A DNA stretch of 12,386 nt. It comes from Cylindrobasidium torrendii FP15055 ss-10. Taxonomy: Eukaryota > Basidiomycota > Agaricomycetes > Agaricales > Physalacriaceae. This document shows positions 9,148 through 12,386 of this stretch, in pieces. A program made the translations under genes and the position numbers. The stretch is from assembly GCA_000934385.1 (NCBI GenBank), contig KN880822.1:1-12386 (forward strand), in the 5' to 3' direction. Within the stretch, counting starts at the first letter, position 1, and every line of letters starts with the position of its first letter. The notes beneath the pieces are model-generated. The model was given only the letters and a program-made list of their open reading frames with translations. It searched no databases and was not told the origin of the DNA.

Positions 9148-10610
9148 ATGCCCAATCGCATACACTACGTCCTCTTCGTCTTGCCCCAGAAGCATGCCTG
9201 GCCCCACGCTTCCACACACCGCCAACAATCAGTCCACACCTTTCTCCAACCCCCACCGTCAAACTGGTGTTCCATCTCACTGAACAAGCACCGGCACCCC
9301 GAAGGTATTCAACGTCTGTACACAACTTACCTCCGCACCAACCACCTGCAACACCTCCACATCGATCCCACCGACATGGCCAATGAACACCATCCCACCG
9401 TAACCTGCTGGATGTGGGAATGGGTGCGACCTCCCAAACGCATAATTCGACCCAACTCACCCCAGCATTCCAGCTTATACTCGCCGTTCACCTCATCCTT
9501 ACCGATAAACCCATCGACTTTATCTCCGAAGACACGTACACCGATGCTCTCATACGCCTCGGCAAACAAGAGCCCCAGTCCCAGCTCGAAACGACACACT
9601 TCATATTTGGCACCGACCTAACGCGCACCCGGTATCCCGTCACCTCCCGCTTGAACACAACGACTCACACCTCACTCACAGACTTTCCACCGACCAGGTG
9701 CTCTTCGTCTGCAGTGGTATGCGATCCCTGCGTACCAAAGGCATCCTTGTCTGGCCCGTCCACTCCACTTCTACCCCACTCGAACAAAACATATCCATTA
9801 CCGACGCTGTCACCCGCGCCGGAGGTCACTCCGACCCAATCATCCACTTGACCAACCAAGACGTCGCATTCAGCCACCTCCGCACAGGCTATACCGTCAC
9901 GCGCTCACCCCAAGAACACGACCAAGCTCACTGGTCGCTGCAAGAACCACCCAACGGTCATGGTCACACCCTTACAACATTAGCCGCCTCCTGGCAGGCC
10001 GACCACCGCCCCACTCCAAACTTAGCTCTCCCGGTTCACTACTTTGCGTCCAAACACAACCCTGCCGCCCATGACCATGGCCATATCCGTGTCACCTACG
10101 TCGCTGGTTCCATCTCGCACTTGGTACACCTCCCGCCTCGCAGACACAACTGCCCAGAACACACCGCCCAGATCGTTCGTCACACCCGCCCGCTCAGCAC
10201 ACTCGTGTACGCCCCCAACCACACTTCACATCAAACTTACCTTTTCACCCGCACACAGATACCACCCCAATGCCCCGCCCCTACCACACGCCGTCGGAGA
10301 TGACAATCTCTATCAGCGGGTCTGGATCAACCCGGAAAATGGCCGCGACGAGGCAGGCATGCAGGAATTAACCAACTTCACCGACGCCTTCTACAAGCAC
10401 ATGGCCGCCAGTGGACCCCAAAATGGCACCAATACCCGCATCTGCTGCACCTTCGACATCACACTGACCCAGACCGAAGGCCACTTGTGGTACACCGTCA
10501 CAGATGTCATGAACGGTCCCACAGACATCCATCTGCAGACCTCCCGCCTGGGATTCCACTTCGCCTACCTGCTCTGGCAATCCGTTGTGAAAGAACATGC
10601 AAACTCGTAG
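9148..10610 (+). CDS. Family W short paralogue, uncharacterised protein, 436 aa, four exons
   Basis: Exons: 9148-9423, 9474-9631, 9682-10206, 10259-10610. Introns are 50, 50 and 52 nt (donors GTGCGA, GTATCC, GTACGC; acceptors TTCCAG, TCACAG, ACACAG; CTCAC branch sites in the first two). The ATG has a good context (ACCATG). The protein aligns with residues 288-710 of the minus-strand gene at 3932-6364: RIHYVLFV with ARILFV, LNKHRHPEGIQRL with LNMLGQMEGVERL, WMWEW at 88-92, KPIDFI with KKVDFI, SWQAD with SWEAD, YFAS shared, GDD at 333-335 then VWINP, and LWYTV with LFYTV. All three introns sit at the same place and phase (0, 2, 2) as in the paralogue. It lacks the 260-residue N-terminal extension. 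No catalytic motif, signal peptide or membrane helix is recognised. It is downstream of and co-oriented with the basic protein gene but separated by 321 bp, so it probably has its own promoter. Confidence 0.8.
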
Positions 10611-10710
10611 TCATACACCCTCCTGTTCGCACGACGGTGACCTCCAACATAGCCGACCCTATCCCACGCCCTCCGTGTATTGTGTACACCTATCAGTACA
10701 TTACGCATGA

Positions 10711-10716
10711 AATAAA
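10711..10716 (+). promoter_or_regulatory. Possible polyadenylation signal of the short family W gene
   Basis: AATAAA lies about 100 bp after the stop codon at 10610, in an AT-richer patch, a plausible distance for 3' end formation. Fungal signals are loose, so this is weak evidence. Confidence 0.3.
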
Positions 10717-10971
10717 ACCGCGAACACATGCCTTTATGCCCCAAATGTGTGACCCTGGGCTCTCGAACACGACTCGAACCTTTCTCCTTCCATCGCCTTA
10801 CTTCACACATCTCCAAACTCTCATCGCTGGCCCGTTCGAATACCCACTCTCGCCACTCGTACATACCTAGACCCCTGGCAGCACGTCATCGTCTGGGAGA
10901 ACACCTCATGTTCTCACCAGTAGGCCGCCTGCCCGACTCTTCCACTCGACATAGCACGATCCATCAACAAC

Positions 10972-11310
10972 ATGTTCTTGATCTTCACCATCTATGTAGT
11001 GGTTACTGCCTCCTTCGCTAGTGCTACGTCCCCTGGCCCATATTCCGCTACCTCTCAGCAACCATCCGCACCCCACTGTCCCGATGGACAGTCTCCAGGA
11101 TGGCATCTCTGCGCCAGCACGTCTTTTACGTCTGGCTTCGCCGACTTGGGGACAACTGCTCCAACCACTAGGCCGTCAGACGAAACTCTCGGCGATTTTC
11201 CATTGTTGCTCTGCCTAGGAGATTCCCTCCGACAGTATATATCAGATAGACTCCACCACGAGTACCGCAATCCTAACCATATCCTCGATTTCGGAGTCCC
11301 TAGCCAATAA
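10972..11310 (+). CDS. Doubtful 112-aa ORF with a signal-peptide-like N-terminus
   Basis: The ATG follows ACAAC (A at -3) and the first 17 or so residues are hydrophobic, ending in an ASA that could be a signal peptidase site. Against this, there is no positively charged n-region, the rest has no recognisable motif, and a similar-length open frame overlaps it on the other strand. It could be a small secreted protein or chance. It is listed only because the leader is unlike the surrounding Pro/His/Thr-rich spurious frames. Confidence 0.2.
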   Translation: MFLIFTIYVVVTASFASATSPGPYSATSQQPSAPHCPDGQSPGWHLCASTSFTSGFADLGTTAPTTRPSDETLGDFPLLLCLGDSLRQYISDRLHHEYRNPNHILDFGVPSQ

Positions 11311-11721
11311 CACGCATCCCCCACCCTGCATACCTCTTGGGTGGACTTCCACAGAACGTTTTCCTCTACCTCTCCACTCAGCATCGCCTTCCAGATTGCT
11401 TGGGTGCACAGTTGTCACCCGAACGCTTGCTCGTTCGCTTTTCTTTCGTCACGCATACTCCCCAGTCCCACTGTGCTCTCCTACTGATGCACCTATGTGA
11501 TCTCGCCATGCCTGAGCCACTCGTTCTTGCGTCGCCCTTGCCACTGACGATCTCCAGCCCAAAGCATTACCTAATTATTCATCACGATCCTTCGAGTCGA
11601 TCAACAAAAAAGGACTCTCCTCCCTCCTTCCATGCCGTCCCGCCAGTCCCACTCACCCTCCTATCCATCCCACACACCAGAACCACAGCACACACAGGCT
11701 TCACACCTACAACCAACGACC

Positions 11722-12386
11722 ATGAACAAGCAAGACCCTTTCCAGGAGTACTCACGTCGGTCCATTCCCCTCCTCTCTGTCTACCTCACACCGAAATCCA
11801 CCCACAGACCGTCTCTCTACGCTCCATCCCAGTGAGTATACCAAGGAGGGAAAACTACTCCTACAATCCATATACTCTGGTGAAACCACTCCACATGCCC
11901 ACGTCTTCACCCGTGCCGCTATAGACGATCTCCGGCAGGACATTCTCACCCGCTACCCAGCCCTCCGCAAAGGCTCGTCCCATCCAAGCGCACACCCATT
12001 GCATCTCACCCTCACATATCCTCAGCTACTCCTCGAACCAGCCGAATCCCACTTCCACCTAATCTACCGCCACGTTCACCAGGATGGGACAAACACATCA
12101 ATGGCATCGAACCTTGCGAGCACATACCAGTGAACCTCTCCTTCTTCACAGCCCCACCGGGTATGCTGTCGGTCTTCCGCTTCACCTTGCTCTAAACACA
12201 CCCAGAAACCTACCCCACCGTACTTTGTGAACCAACACCATCTCCGATGGATGTCGACGCAAAGCCAGCAAACCCAAATGGTTCGTCACACGCACCGACT
12301 CGTTTATCCACCCTTACGCCCTCCCAGATATTCCGTCCCGTCCCGTCACCCCCGCACCTATGCCTGACATTGACATTACGGAACGC
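11722..12386 (+). CDS. Tentative multi-exon gene of unknown function, cut by the right edge
   Basis: The proposed exons are 11722-11755, 11808-11972, 12026-12160 and 12206 to beyond 12386. Introns are 52 nt (GTCGGT donor, CTCAC branch, CCACAG acceptor), 53 nt (a GC-AG intron, AAAG|GCTCGT to TCCTCAG) and 45 nt (GTATGC donor, CTCTAAAC branch, ACCCAG acceptor). Sizes match the other introns of the window and all joins keep frame. The result reads as natural protein: KEGKLLLQSIYSGE, then AAIDDLRQDILTRYPALRK, then WDKHINGIEPCEHIPVNLSF, then PSPMDVDAKP. About 171 codons are visible. The ATG has a good context (ACCATG); an in-frame ATG at 11632 would add 30 residues. The last intron is the best supported, the first donor the weakest. 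No family is recognised. A frameshifted pseudogene is the main alternative. Confidence 0.42.

Larger units (their letters stand above)
10611..11721. other. Region without a confident gene, with a different base bias
   Basis: These 1.1 kb lack well-supported exons. The strong C-over-G bias of the plus strand weakens between about 10970 and 11300, where open frames occur on both strands. The plus frame 10972-11310 (112 aa) starts with a hydrophobic, signal-peptide-like stretch (FLIFTIYVVVTASFASA); the overlapping minus frame 11055-11384 is equally long, so neither is convincing. The first 100 bp should contain the 3' UTR of the upstream gene. Confidence 0.45.

Noticed and set aside
9297..9300. 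A possible one-base frameshift in a C run of the short family W gene
   Set aside because: It appeared necessary when the frame starting at 8964 was followed. The other frame, starting at ATG 9148, is open throughout and aligns gap-free with the long paralogue, so no frameshift is needed.
10740..10790. A tRNA T-arm-like sequence on minus (GGTTCGAGTC)
   Set aside because: The flanking bases do not form a five-pair T stem and no anticodon or acceptor arm fits.
11055..11384. A 109-aa minus-strand frame overlapping the doubtful secreted ORF
   Set aside because: No motif, no splice continuity and no similarity recognised; either this frame or the plus-strand frame, or both, must be chance.
1..12386. 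Transposon ends, telomere repeats, CRISPR arrays
   Set aside because: No terminal inverted repeats with target duplications, no TTAGGG-type arrays and no regularly spaced repeats were seen on reading the window; most long plus-strand frames rich in Pro/Thr/His/Ser are artefacts of the C-rich strand.

Overview
The window looks like nuclear DNA from a filamentous fungus, most likely an Agaricomycete (mushroom-forming basidiomycete). No gene here except the left-edge fragment is a single open frame. Each must be assembled from exons separated by introns of about 44-67 nt with GTNNGT-type donors, CTRAY-like branch sites and YAG acceptors. A Tet-like 2OG-Fe(II) oxygenase, of a type expanded in mushroom genomes, supports this. 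All gene models were built by hand from splice signals, frame continuity and, for two genes, alignment to each other.

Layout, left to right: (1) 2-685 (+), the 3' end of a gene with a Cys/His-rich tail resembling fungal RecQ-like helicases. (2) 686-1712, no supported gene, between convergent 3' ends. (3) 1713-3403 (-), a six-exon Tet-like 2OG-Fe(II) oxygenase of 470 aa with an intact HxD...H...R set. (4) 3932-6364 (-), a seven-exon gene of 710 aa from a family I do not recognise ('family W', long paralogue). (5) 6767-7300 (-), a 161-aa Zn2Cys6 plus leucine-zipper protein. (6) 7301-7452, a 152-bp shared divergent promoter. (7) 7453-8826 (+), a 424-aa Lys/Ala/Pro-rich protein with an acidic tail. 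(8) 9148-10610 (+), a four-exon, 436-aa second family W protein. (9) 10611-11721, no confident gene. (10) 11722 to the right edge (+), a tentative multi-exon gene.

The most striking point is the symmetry. Two diverged family W paralogues, sharing three intron positions and phases, lie outward-facing on either side of a divergent pair: a small Zn2Cys6/zipper protein and a basic, probably nuclear protein. A Tet-like DNA/RNA-modifying oxygenase and a RecQ-like gene end lie beside them. I see no transposase, terminal inverted repeat or target-site duplication, so whether this is a mobile or subtelomeric accessory cluster is inference. The functions of the family W proteins are unknown.
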